Origin: Vitis vinifera
Taxonomy: Eukaryota > Streptophyta > Magnoliopsida > Vitales > Vitaceae
Length of the DNA: 64,000 nucleotides
Assembly (NCBI RefSeq): GCF_030704535.1
Contig: NC_081817.1
Span: 4,039,501-4,103,500, forward strand
Direction of reading: 5' to 3'
A model generated the notes under the pieces. It made no database searches. It saw nothing but the letters and a program-made list of their open reading frames with translations, and had not been told where the DNA came from. Shown in pieces: positions 13,330-25,100 of this stretch (the first letter of the stretch is position 1; each line of letters begins with the position of its first letter). Position numbers and translations under genes: made by a program.

Positions 13330-13990
13330 TCCGATTTGCTGCATTGGGCCCACCAATGTAAATAGATGGGCCGTTTCAGGCCCAGTACACTTTGAGCAAA
13401 CAAGATGAGTGATGTGGCATCGGCTTTGCTCGCCCCGCCCTCCCGTTTAAATGTTTTCAACATTTTTCAATTTTTTTGTATTTTTAAAAATTTTAAATTT
13501 ATTAAAAATAAGTCTAATTTATAAATAAAATATTTTATAAATATTTATAATTTATTTTTATGAAAAAAATATTTTATTTATATTTAAAATTTTTTAAAAA
13601 TTAAAATAATTTTTATTTAAATTATATATATAATCAGGACGGAATAAAATTATACCCGAACATGAAAATGAAGTTCACAAGTCACGCCCCCCCTCCCTTT
13701 CGGCGGGAAAGTTCAAAAGCCATTTAAGAAGATAAGGGGACTGAGCTTCGCACAACAAAACAGAGAAAACCATTTTTCCTCTCAAATTTTTCTTTCGGCT
13801 TCTAAATTCTAAGGCAGCGGCTAGCGTGCCGACCCACTTTTGGGAAATACCTCAATCACGCAGACTGGCACGCGTGAGGAACACCAACCATCACCACTGC
13901 ATCTGCGGATGGGTAAAACGGTGATCGTGAAGTGAAACTGAGCTGATAAGCGTACACGTACTCCTTGTGCTGTCCTTTTCCGCAGGTAAG
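13330..13990 (+). promoter_or_regulatory. Promoter and 5'-UTR-like island ending in a splice donor, no CDS attached
   Basis: Two TGGGCC/GGCCCA site-II-like elements lie at 13,345-13,385 and an E2F-like TTTCGGCGGGAAA at 13,698-13,710. A CT- and A-rich leader follows, ending in CCGCAG|GTAAGC at about 13,985. This is the usual layout of a plant promoter plus a non-coding first exon. No coding exon follows within reach. The junction resembles the one at 30,203. It could be an orphan promoter, a non-coding RNA start or chance. Confidence 0.35.
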
Positions 13991-15080
13991 CATGTCCCAA
14001 CCCCACTCTCTTATTTTTATTTGTTCATATTTTCCTTTTGAATTTGAAGTTTCTGGCTTTGTGTTGCATTCTCGAAACGGAAAAAAAACTTGTTGTAATA
14101 ATTATACCACCACGTCACTTTTTTTTTTTTCAATCTATCGTTGCTTCAATAGAAATGGAAGTGAATGAAAATAGGAATAGAAAAACTTAGAAGAAACAAA
14201 AAATAACAAAAATAAAATTATATTTATAATTAATAAATTATTTTGATGCATTTCTTTAAATTTATTTTACTTTTATTTTTATATAAAAATTAAATAATTT
14301 TAATTGTATTTAATTTTTATATTTGATGATAAATTAAATTTTAAAATAATTTTAATTTTATTTCCTCTCTTTAATATATTATTAACTTTTAAAATAATAC
14401 CATTATACATTAAATGGTATTATTTCTATTGATAAGGGTTAATTTCAAATTTTGAGTAATAATAATCTTGTAAAAAATATTTTTTATTTTCTAAAAATTA
14501 AACAAAGAGTTGATTTTATTCACACTTTAAGAGATTTGATGTAAATATATCAACCCATTTGGTTTGGTGTAAATACATATAATTATAATTGATTTTAAAT
14601 TTTGAAAGTTAGCTCCCTCTAAATTTAAAATCAATGGTTGTCGGGTATATTTATAATAAACATTAAGAGTGCAAATGAAATTAATAGAATACTAGAGAAG
14701 AAGAAATTCTCTACACCCTTTCTTAATTGATAATTTATCGATTCCAATAGTTCGTATTTTCTTAGTACGAAAAACTCATATAACTTTGACATGAATTATC
14801 ATATATTTATTGAACTCGAATTATCATACACTCTTAACATGTGTTGTCTATTAAATATGAATAATTTGTGCACTTTCAATATGTAATGAACCTTTAACAT
14901 TAACCTTTTGTCAAACTTAGTACACAAATTAAACATACTAACACATGAATCATAAGTATCACCTCTTACCATTGAGGTCATTGTGAAAGAGAGTGCAATC
15001 ATCCCATGATCCAAGGGCAAATCTAATTTGTTGATGCAAGGCCAATTGGAATTGGATCCTTCTTACGTTGTGTCTCTCAA
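13991..15080. other. AT-rich intergenic, no gene seen
   Basis: Very AT-rich, with only short frames. 14,140-14,400 resembles the interior of the MITEs seen elsewhere in the window but its ends are not clear. Confidence 0.4.
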
Positions 15081-15084
15081 AACT

Positions 15085-15696
15085 TCTACCCAATGATGAG
15101 TATTGGGTGAGTTTCTTCCCTGCACAAAGGATGTTCAAAGTTCGAACAGGTGATCCGGGCACGCCCTTCCGAAGCTTAAGTTAGATAAAGATAGGTCAGG
15201 CTCGGAAAAAATTAGTAGGTCAACTTAAGTGTGTGTACCTTGTTTGTATTTTAAGAGGGTTTTTATAGTGTTCAGTAGGAAGTCACTGTAGTGCTGACTT
15301 AAGTACTTTGTCATTCTCTGTAATGATGGTTGTTCTGCAAGTGGCAAGACAATCATTACAACTTTAAGCAGCTAGCAGGTGCCGTCAGAAGATATGGCAT
15401 GATGCCTAATCGTGTAGTTACCCATTCTCTTAACCTGCTAGAGGTGTGGGGTTGTGTGTAGTAATTAATTGACATCGACTTGAGGGTTGAGGAAGGTCTC
15501 ATCAATCATTCCCCTGCCAGATATGAATGATTGATAGGTCAATGGGCCTTGAAGGCTGATTGGGTGGTTCTATCCGTTCAGGGAGCCCGATTGTGCTTGT
15601 TGTTTGGCCTTATGGTCCGAATGAAAAGCTTCAGATGCTTCCGCCACTATCCAGATGCTATTGAGGGAATGTGACACGTGGAGAGGAGTTCCTACA
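15085..15696 (-). mobile_element. LTR-like dispersed repeat (solo or truncated LTR)
   Basis: Read on the minus strand it starts TGTAGGAACTCC near a CACGTG motif and carries CACTATAAAAACC, a TATA box, at about 15,260. It shares many words with 45,441-46,119: CCGAAGC, TTTTTATAGTG, GTAATGATGGTTGT and GGCAAGACAATCATT versus GACAAGGCAATCATT. The right border is clear, the left one is not. Confidence 0.5.
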
Positions 15697-18600
15697 TAAT
15701 TCTCTCCATATTTCCTCTTTCATCCATCAATTTCATCTTGAGCTTGTGTATCAGAGGCATTTTTAACATTTCCTCTATAAATTTTACGTTTGTAATTAAG
15801 TCAAAAGGCATGCACCCTAAAAAGTTTGTTGGATTACTAGTGTTGTCCATTAATTACATTTTTTGAATTGTTGCTTTTTGTATCCCCGTATATTTTGTAT
15901 AAATACTTTTCATCATATGAATATTTATTATTTATATTGCTAATTTGAAGATCAAGAGCATGTTTAACCCAATGATAAAAAAAAAATAGTTTTATGTTTT
16001 TATAAACAAAAAATCATTTTTAAGAATTCACAATATTGTTTGATTGTTCTTATCTGTTTTGAGTTTTTTTTTTAATAATGTGAAATAAAGGATAATTTTT
16101 TAAAAAATAAGTAAAAGTTGTTTTCATTGTTTTTTAAAAATTAAATAATATTATAAAAAAAATTCAAAATTCATTAAAAAAAAACAAATAAAATTGAATA
16201 TAGAATTATTATTTTTTTCTCTGGACAAATCTAATATCTTAGATAGATATAAAAAAATCTTTAAATGACACGTATTTTTAAAAAAAAAATTATCTAAAAT
16301 TTTTTATTAAACAAATAAATTAAAAATCAAATTATACTTAAAACATAAAATTTATTAATTTTTAAAAATAATTTAAAAATCAAATCCAAAAATTATTAAC
16401 ATTAAAAAGTTATAAACCAAAAATTTATTTTAAAGACTCCCATCACCATTCATTCGGTATCTTTCCACTCCGATTCTCTTCAAATTTGTGGCCACTCCTT
16501 TTCTTTAGAAATATTTGGTTAAAAGGGATGAAATAATCCTCAAAATTGAAAATATAATCCTTCTCATATTTTTTCTGAAAAAGTAATCCATTTTTGACAT
16601 AAATATCTTTTTTCTATTTCAAGTATTTACATATACGTTTTAAAATAAAGAGTTATTTTTACAAGAAAATAATGAGAATATTTTTGTTCAAATGATATCA
16701 AAAAATGGTGAGAGGTTAAATTTCAAAAATTGGGTTTTAAGAGATCCTTTTAATCAAATAACCCTTTTCTTTATGTGGATATATAGCACGAGATTTTTTC
16801 ATTTTAGAGGTTACCCTCGATTTTAGCAAGGACCGTGTTACTTTGTGACTTGGCTTACGCTGAATTAAAAGTGGGAGTGAAAAGTATATACGCCAACTTT
16901 GGAGTTTGGACTCACCTCTATAATTTTTCTATTTTTAATTTTATTAATTATAATTATCATTTAGACATTTTATTTTTCGTAATTTTTTATCTCGTAGCAA
17001 TTACAATTCGTACCTTATTAACGTGAGATATGAAAGTCAAGTCAAAGATATATGAAATAAAAGTTGTTCACATTTTTATAACTATTTGCACTAAAAGCCT
17101 ATATTAAGAAAAATATGATAACATAAAAAAAATGATCCACTTTTATTTGGAGGAGAGTCTTTACGTATTATAACTTTTGGTTATAAAAGATTTTTTTTTA
17201 AAAAATATTTTTCCTTTTTATTTTGTTGTTAGGATTTTTTTTTATGATATTTAAAAATAACAAATTATACTTGCTAAGAGCTTTAGTTTTATTTTTATCA
17301 TTGGATTTTTTTTGTTACTCATTCATATGATTTTTTTTTTCAAATATTTATTTGTGTGAAAAAAATAAATCCCCCAACATGATTCAAACTAATGATTTTA
17401 GATCTCCTGTCAGTTATTGGATGAGACTTTTTAACTTTCTCAAATAAAAACCAATCAATATCGAATATAGATATTTTAAATTTTTAATAATATTTGATGC
17501 CACTATTATTTCAATAATTCATTCTTGAATTTAAAAACAATATTATTGCATCTCAACATATACACCATCTCCCTTTCATGATATGCTTCTTAGTTAAAGA
17601 AAGAAAATCCAACATAAAATTGTAATAAATTCACAAATCTTAGACTAACTCTACGACATCTCAATAATCTATCAAGAGTCTAACTAAATGAGTCCCTTCT
17701 ATCATATCTTAATCATATAAAGAATCCAATTACATAAGGTATATTGTGAAAATAGATACAAAAAGTTGGGGAATCTAGCATATCTCTATGATGATGTATA
17801 TGCCTAGGAGTCTCAAAATTTCAAGAAAAAATCTATTGCAAAAAATTAATTAACCCTTGAAAATGAAAGACTTCGGCAGATAGTGCATCTCTTGTGCCAC
17901 TTGTTGAAATGGGAGTAGGTTTCATCCCCAAATTCAACGGTTGCTTAGCCGCGTTTTAGAATCTTAAAAGTGATAATAATAGTGACTGATTACTTGAGGG
18001 TGAGTCACGACTCACGAGTGAGAGAGAGAGGGTGAGGTCGATGTTCTCCCTATGAGAAATGGTTGGGAGTGTGGGAGATGCCCGGTGCTGGTGCTGGTGC
18101 TGGTGCTGGTGTGGACCTTTAAATAATGCGACTCCGAAAGAAGCGTACGGTCGTGCTCTCTTGCATAGAACTTGTGTCTTGCGGAAATGACTTATTGCGC
18201 TTCTGCTTTAAGTATTGTACAAGGATGATGGAATGTCTGTCTTTTCTTCCCACTTCTCATTCTCTAATATTCCCTTTTTATACCATTTAATAAAAGCCCC
18301 GAGTCTGTATCTCTTTCATTTGAAGCTGCCAGCCATAATGGTAGAACGGTAAATAATAAAAACAAAATTAAGATTGAATGTGAGATACGACTTGCAGCCT
18401 TCATTTCTAATATTTATGAAATTTACCATCTGCCATCTCCTCATATCCACCTGCAGAATTTTGTCTCGTGGATTCGTGTGATTCAATCTAAGAATGTTTA
18501 TTTTTTTATTATTTTTAACAGTAAAACTTCAAAAAAAAAAAAAAATACTATAACCATTATTGGTAATGGGAATGGAGGAAACCGGGACTGTGAAGTTTAA

Positions 18601-19204
18601 ATCAATTTTATTACGTAAATGTCGAGAATCAAGTTGCTCGATCAATTAACGGGCGTTAAGTAATGCTCTCTAAAGAAATTTTTTTATATGATGATTGACG
18701 AATTTATCTTTATTATATATTTAATATTTTATTTTTTTAGAGATTACAATCACAATTGAAAAAGTTTTTTGAGGATTTCACTTTTATAACTCTTTTCATT
18801 TGTTCTGATTCGCAAAATGTTAAGTACTGGTGTACTCCATGAATATAGGATCACATTGATCACCAAATCTGTGATCCTAAATTATCATATATGATTTATC
18901 ATTTTTTTTATTCATATATATATATATATATGCATGATTTAGTAAACAACTTTATAGTGAAGAATCATAGAAAAAATACTTCAAAACAATACAGTTACAC
19001 AACAAATTTCCCAAAGTCAAATAAAAGAATGGAAGAAGTGGTGCTTCAAAACAACACCCATAAACAAAAAAACAAAGATGAAATTCATAGAAATGCAACC
19101 ATGGTCATTCTTACAAACAAAAATATGAAAGGAAAAAAAACAACTCTTCAAATCAAAGAAGAGGCTTCTCTTTGCAAGAAAGGTTAGAATTTCAAGGTGG
19201 ATAT
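15697..19204. other. AT-rich intergenic with a GGTGCT microsatellite
   Basis: No supported gene. A perfect GGTGCT hexamer repeat lies at 18,084-18,111, and a short TA microsatellite near 18,918. 17,900-18,350 is less AT-rich but has no coding frame. Confidence 0.5.
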
Positions 19205-19444
19205 TGTTAACCAAACTTTTATAAACTTTATGTGGAAATAATTATTTTAAAAGATAATTTTGGATGCATAAAACAAAATAAATGTAAGTACTAAAATGAT
19301 GATTATATTTTTACTTTAATCCATGAAACATAATCTTAACATAAAAGATGACTATTTTGAGAAATTATTATGGTCCTATTATGTTTTTATCTATTACAAG
19401 TATAATTATGTGGGTCAAGTGGGAGATTGTTAAAAAAGTTAACA
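19205..19444 (-). repeat. 3' LTR of a Copia remnant (240 bp)
   Basis: The unit starts TGTTAACC and ends GTTAACA on the plus strand, giving perfect 7-bp inverted termini with TG...CA ends. On the minus strand it follows a polypurine tract (AAGTGGGAGAT at 19,445-19,455), as expected for a Copia 3' LTR. Its first 124 bases on that strand take part in a long inverted repeat with the adjoining internal DNA. Confidence 0.65.
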
Positions 19445-19551
19445 ATCTCCCACTTGGCCCACATAATTATACTTGTAATAGATTAAAACATAATATGGTC
19501 ACAACAATTTTTCAAAATAGGCATCCTTTACATTAAGATTATGTTTCATGG
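19321..19551. repeat. Long near-perfect inverted repeat (arms about 113 bp, 5-bp loop)
   Basis: Left arm 19,321-19,433 and right arm 19,439-19,551 are reverse complements with about ten differences, separated by AAAAG. Both arms carry a copy of the polypurine tract CAAGTGGGAGATTGTTAA facing the centre (one arm has GCCAAGTGGG, the other GTCAAGTGGG). The structure crosses the LTR border at 19,444. Confidence 0.85.
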
Positions 19552-19833
19552 AACCACTAACACCAAATCATTGAAATGATTGGATCACACAACAATCCAA
19601 TATTCTTCAAGGATTATAGTACTAGCACCACCATTAACATGAATTAATGACTTTTATGACATTAGCAACATTAAAGTGATATTGCTAATTCATTCACATA
19701 ATGGTCCCATCAACTTTTAAACATCTACATTGTGCACAAAATTGATGTATAAAAATAACATAGTAATTATCAATATATCATAATCAAGAGCTTTATTCTC
19801 ATTATAATGTGATCACATACATTATACTCTCAA

Positions 19834-21474
19834 TCAATCTAAAATTGACAAACTTGTTACCAAGCCTATGCGCGCAACATAATCCATAAAAAGCTTAGGT
19901 GGAAGACTTTTTGTCAATGATTCTGCCAACATGAGTGTATTTTTAATATGTTCAATAGAAACAACTCCATTTTGAACTTTCTCCCTTACAACCAGATACT
20001 TAATATCAATGTGCTTTGATCCTCCTATAGTCTTATTATTTTTAGAGAATCGGACAATAGCACTATTATCAAAATATATTCTCAATGGTCTCATTATCGA
20101 ATCAATAACATGAAGCCTTGAGACAAAGTTTCTCAACCATATTGCATGACATGTGACTTCATAACATGCTACGTATTTTGCCTCCATTGTAGAAGAAGCT
20201 ATCAATGATTGCTTATGGCTCTTCTATGAAATAGGTTCATTTGATAACATAAAAATATAGCCAAATGTAGACCTTCTGGTATCTTTACAGTCGACATAAT
20301 CAGAATTAGAATCATAATAACCAATAATCTCTAGATTATTTGTTTTTCTGTATGTACGCATGTAGTCCTTAGTCTCTTGCAAATAACGCAATATTTTCTT
20401 AACTGCTTTCCAATGATCAATATCTGGATTACTTTGGTATCGACCAAGCATGCCTACCACATAAGCTATGTTTGGTTGAGTGCAAACTTGAGCATACATG
20501 ATACTCCCTACTACAGAATCATAAAGAATTTTGTCCATTTGTTTCTTTTCAATATCATTTTTGAGACATTGAAGTTCACAAAATATGTTCAATTTCACAA
20601 CGAGAGCAACACTGCTAGAACAATTTTGCATGTTGAATCTTTTAAGAACTTTTTCAATATCGTTATTTTGTGATAATCCTAATAATCCACATGACCTATC
20701 TTGATGAATTTCAATTCCTATCACATAGGATGCTTCACCAAGATCTTTCATATCAAAATTCTTGGATAAAAATTGTTTGGTCTCAAAAATCATTCTCATA
20801 TTGTTGCTAGCAAGCAATATATCATCAACATACAATACAATAATACAAATTTTGCTCCCACTAATCTTAAGGTATATACATTGATCCACTAGATTCTCTT
20901 TGAAACTAAAAGTGATGAGAATTTCATGGAACTTAAGATACCATTGTCTAGAAGCCTATTTTAGACTATATATGGACTTTTTAAGTTTACATACCATATG
21001 TTCCTTGCCTTCATCCTGAAAACCGTCAGGTTGATCCATATAAACCTCTTCATGCAATTCACCATTCAAAAAGGCAGTTTTAACGTCCATTTGATGTAAC
21101 TCTAAGTCAAAATGAGCTACTAAAGTCATGACTATTTTTAAGGAATCTTTCTTGGAAACAGGAGAAAATGTTTCCTTATAGTCGATTCCTTCTTTTTGAG
21201 TGTATCCTTTTGCAACTAACCTGGCCTTGTATCTTTCGACATTGCCCTTAGAATCATGTTTGGTTTTAAAAATCCATTTGCAACCAATAGTTTCAATTTC
21301 TTTGGGCAATTCTACAAGATCCCAAACTTCATTATCTTTCATTGATTTCAACTCTTCTTCCATGGCATAAAGCCATAAAGTTGAATTTTCACTATTGATG
21401 GCTTGATCATAAGAAGTAGGATCATTTTCCAAGCCAACATCAATTTGTAGACAATGAATGCGTTGTGATTGCAA
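19834..21474 (-). pseudogene. Copia polyprotein remnant: reverse transcriptase and RNase H
   Basis: Three minus-strand open segments (21,474-20,956; 20,889-20,224; 20,205-19,834) are in one frame. They are separated only by stop codons near 20,956 and 20,224. Copia RT landmarks are clear: [47 protein letters not shown] and the catalytic box LYVDDILLA. RNase H and tail follow: SSTMEAKYVACYE, RNFV, HIDIKYLVVRE and LTKSLPP. Both stops fit single C-to-T type changes (Gln to TAG, Trp to TAG). Integrase, protease and gag are missing beyond 21,474, so the element is 5' truncated. Downstream on the same strand come the polypurine tract and 3' LTR at 19,444. Confidence 0.88.
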
Positions 21475-21479
21475 ATATT

Positions 21480-22049
21480 ATTGCTACAAAGCCAATCATT
21501 ATTGGAATACACCTAAAATTGGTCTCATTTAATTGTATGTTTTATATAATTACAAAATTACTAGTTTACTCAAATTATCATTATTTAATAATAATAATTA
21601 TCTCTATTTTAGGTATATCATTATCAACAAAATTGTCCTTTTCTTTTATTGTTAATCCTAACAACAAAATGGGACTTGCATTATAGTTTTGATAAATTAG
21701 ATACCATTTTTATACTAATTTCTTTAGTTTTTATAGTTTATTTAATTTCTTCGACCTATTTAACAAAATAGTTGTTTTCCATATGTTCAATGATTGGCAT
21801 AATGATAATATACATGGTCTAAATAATATCATCGTTGAGAAACAATTCTTCATCTGACACAAATGCCATATAAATTAATAAGATTGCAAACTTAATTCAC
21901 ACAATAAGCTCTTTAAATTCTCGTTATTTTATAATAACATTTTATTTTTATACTACCATATATAAGTATATCTCTATCTAATTAATTAACTTTTGATGTA
22001 GCAAACAAGTTTTTGGATCAAAGCATCAATTTCCATTGTAAATCTACAT
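21480..22049. other. Intergenic, AT-rich
   Basis: No gene seen. A small hairpin (arms CTTTTGATGTA and TACATCAAAAG) lies at about 21,990-22,056. Confidence 0.4.
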
Positions 22050-22169
22050 CAAAAGTTTTGGCACATACCTTGCAGTAAATGCAACAAAGGCATTGGTGCT
22101 GAATTAGAACAATCATTTACTTGTATCTATTGCAAACGTCATGATGTTATTGCTATACCACAGTTATAA
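22050..22169 (+). pseudogene. RPA70-like C-terminal zinc ribbon fragment
   Basis: One frame reads a WHIPCSKCNKG segment, then FTCIYCKRHDV and a stop at 22,167-22,169. The Cys-x2-Cys (near 22,071) and Cys-x2-Cys (near 22,120) pairs with the preceding Trp match the zinc ribbon in the C-terminal domain of replication protein A large subunits and the RPA-like proteins common in plants and in some Helitrons. No further exon could be joined with confidence, although 22,290-22,370 may belong. It is most likely a gene or transposon fragment. Confidence 0.45.
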
Positions 22170-23059
22170 GTCATACACATTTTTATATTTTATGAAACAA
22201 CATAACTAGCATTACTATAAATTACTTAACAAAGTCAACAGTATTCAATATCCTAATATATTTACTAATTTAAAATTACATATTATTAGTGTAGGTGATA
22301 TGTTGAAGTTAACCTCTTTGTTAACTCTAGATCATCGCTTACAACTTTGTTTGGAGAAAATTTGAGGTTTTTATTATGTCCTACAAAAGACTTGATGGAA
22401 CATACTATTGAAATAATACTTATTTTGTTCTTAATTTTTAATTCTCATTAATTAACTATAAAAATTAAAATTTAAAATCTTATATTCTTTTCTTTTGTAT
22501 GATAGGATGAAATTGATGATATAAAAAGTTTTGCTACGTTATCTAATGAACAGATCTTTTGAATCCATATAAGAAGCTCCAAATATCAATTTTCATGAAA
22601 ATATGATATGCAAATTCAATATCATTTATCTTCGCAAACATATGAAAGCAACTACTCAACCTACAAACATAGTTGATTAATTGGTTAAGTCTCTTTTGAG
22701 GAGCAATGAAAGGAAAAAAAAACCTATATTTAACAGCTTTGCATGTATATGTATTTTTTTTTAATAAAAGTGACTAATATAGTTTGTATGTACATATTTT
22801 TTGCTACAAACCTTTTCCCAGGCTATCAAATGAAACCTTTTAGATTCATTACACCTGCATTTGGTAACCATAAGAAATTCATGTTCATTCTATTTAGATC
22901 CTCATTATTTATTTTTGTAAGTTTAAGATAATTCATAACATGAAGAGTGGAGTTTGCCAAATTAGCGTTTATTAAAACTATTTTACTAATTTTGAAAGGA
23001 AATGAGGTTTTCAAGATGCTAGTTGTTTTTTAGATTTAAGAAATACTTCAAAAAAAAAA
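22170..23059. other. Intergenic, possible further remnants of the RPA-like fragment
   Basis: AT-rich DNA with many stops. Nothing else is supported. Confidence 0.35.
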
Positions 23060-24310
23060 AGTGTTTCTTTTTATTCTACCTTAAATGATTGGATAACTAA
23101 GATATTTGTTAATGTCATTGGAAAAAAGAATGCTTAAGCTTCTCCTAACCTCCTTTTTGTAGCCCCTTGAGTATTGCTAGACATCTAAACCAAGGACTTA
23201 AAAAAATTCATAGGTTGACCGAACATGACACAAAAATTATTCAAATCCTAATAATATTAAAATAAACATTTTAAGAGACTTTAGCAATGATGATACGATC
23301 ATCCGCAAATATGAGGAATGGAACTTTGGGTCCATTTCGATGAGTTGGAATTCTCAAATGATTTTTAGGGTTTTCAGATTGTTTTATTAATTATCTACCC
23401 AAATATTCAATACAAAGAATGAAAATATATAAAGATAAAGCGTCTTATCGCCTAATACCTCTTGATGGCTTGACTTTTTCTTCCAAAATAATATTTATTA
23501 GCATGAAGTAAGACATCATGAAAATACTTTCTATAACTCATTCAATCCATTTGGGGTGAAAGCCTAATTTAGATAGAATTATCCCAATAAAATTATGTTC
23601 AAGCCTATCATATGCTTTTTCCATTTCAAGTTTACCTGCCATGTATCCCAATTTGTTTTTAATTTTTTTCATGAATGCATAATTTCATAGGCTAAAAGAA
23701 CATTATTATTAATAACTCTACTTGAAGCAAATGTCCCTTACAAAGGAGATACAATTTTGTTTAAGAGGGGTTTTATCCTATTTGCCAATATTTTAGTTAT
23801 TATTTTATAACAAACATTGCATAAGTTAGCAGGATTTGAGGAGTCTAAGGCTATCTAATTTAGGAATTAAGATGATAAAAGTTTTATTTATCTCTTTGAG
23901 CATGTGTCCATCGTAAAATAAAGTTTTGACCATTTTACATATAAAATTTTCAATTATTTTTCAATATTTTTGATAAAAACTAGGTTGGAAATTATCAAAC
24001 CCAAGCACTTTCAAATTATTCATATATGAGAGAGCTACACAAATTTCTTCTTCTATGGACTAAAGGAATCAAACAATTCATGATTTATCTTAAGATTTTT
24101 AAAAGTGAATCTTTTGGAGAAATCATTAATAAACACCTTTAAGATTTTCCTTTAAATTATCAAACAATATTCCCTCATAATCTCTAATTTTCCAAATCTT
24201 ATTTTTCCTTTTCCTATTGAAGGCTAACATTTGGAAATAACAATTATTCTCATATCCTAATTGGATGCTTTGCTTGTTGGGCCCATTTGATCCCTTCCAA
24301 TGTCAACACT
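23060..24310 (-). mobile_element. LINE (L1-type) reverse transcriptase remnant
   Basis: Minus-strand translation with many stops and shifts shows, in the right order, a linker with NGPNKQSIQLGYENN (about 24,290-24,240), the RT peptide KLEMEKAYDRLE (about 23,630-23,595) and the catalytic-box region PFLIFADD (about 23,325-23,303). These are signature segments of plant LINE reverse transcriptases. The element is heavily decayed and neither endonuclease nor poly-A tail is recognisable. Confidence 0.7.
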
Positions 24311-24335
24311 TGGATGAATAATGTGATATGATCGA

Positions 24336-25100
24336 TCCTCCCATGTCTCCCTCCATACACACTCCATAACTTGGCAAAAAAACAAAAACCCCTAATTCTT
24401 AATTTGGATTAATAACTAAATTCCAACTTCCCTTTTCTACTAATTCCGACCAGTTTGGTTTGCCACTAACTGACTTCACAGAGTAAACAAATATTTCTTT
24501 TATTTTCTTTTCTTTTTTTCTGCCTTTTTTTAATAACTCAAAGAGTAATTAATGAGAAGGGATATAATCTAAACACTTGGGGGGTTTTCCACCTCAAAAG
24601 CACATACTTGGAGAGTTTTCCAGTGATCACGGGAAGATGTTTCTTCTTTAAAAGAAAATCAATTTGATATATTTATAATTATAAGGTGGGTAATGCAAGT
24701 AAGCCCAAAAGAAAGAAAATACAAGGGAGCATGTGCAACCACACCCAGACCAAGTTGCCATGACTCACTTTTGAGTCACACAATGCGACAATGCACCCAA
24801 TAAAAAGCACATAAAGAATAAAGCTTTCTTCTCTCTTGTTGCCTTCAAATCTACATCAAGGAAAAGATTTGGTTTGAGAGGAGGTCCACATTCAATGTAA
24901 ATCCTGTAGGGTGGGTTTGTTTGTTTTCGTAGAAACCAAACACTGCCATCCCAATTTGGAGTGCATGCAGCATACTCAAAATGGCTAACTTCATCTTTGC
25001 CTCCATCAATAATAATCAGCCCACCTTATCTTATCTTCTCAATCTATTTAAATTTTTAATAATTCAATGAACTTTCCTCTATTTTTATTGGAATTTCCTT
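24336..25100. repeat. Non-coding segmental duplication, copy 2
   Basis: This segment repeats 10,222-10,535 plus 11,205-11,670 in the same orientation, with moderate divergence. Compared with copy 1 it has an extra stretch around 24,592-24,620 that partly repeats GGAGAGTTTTCCAGTG. Confidence 0.75.

Noticed and set aside
18891..19187. 98-codon frame left of the Copia LTR
   Set aside because: Lys/Asn/Thr-rich sequence read from AT-rich DNA with a TA microsatellite; no homology recognised.
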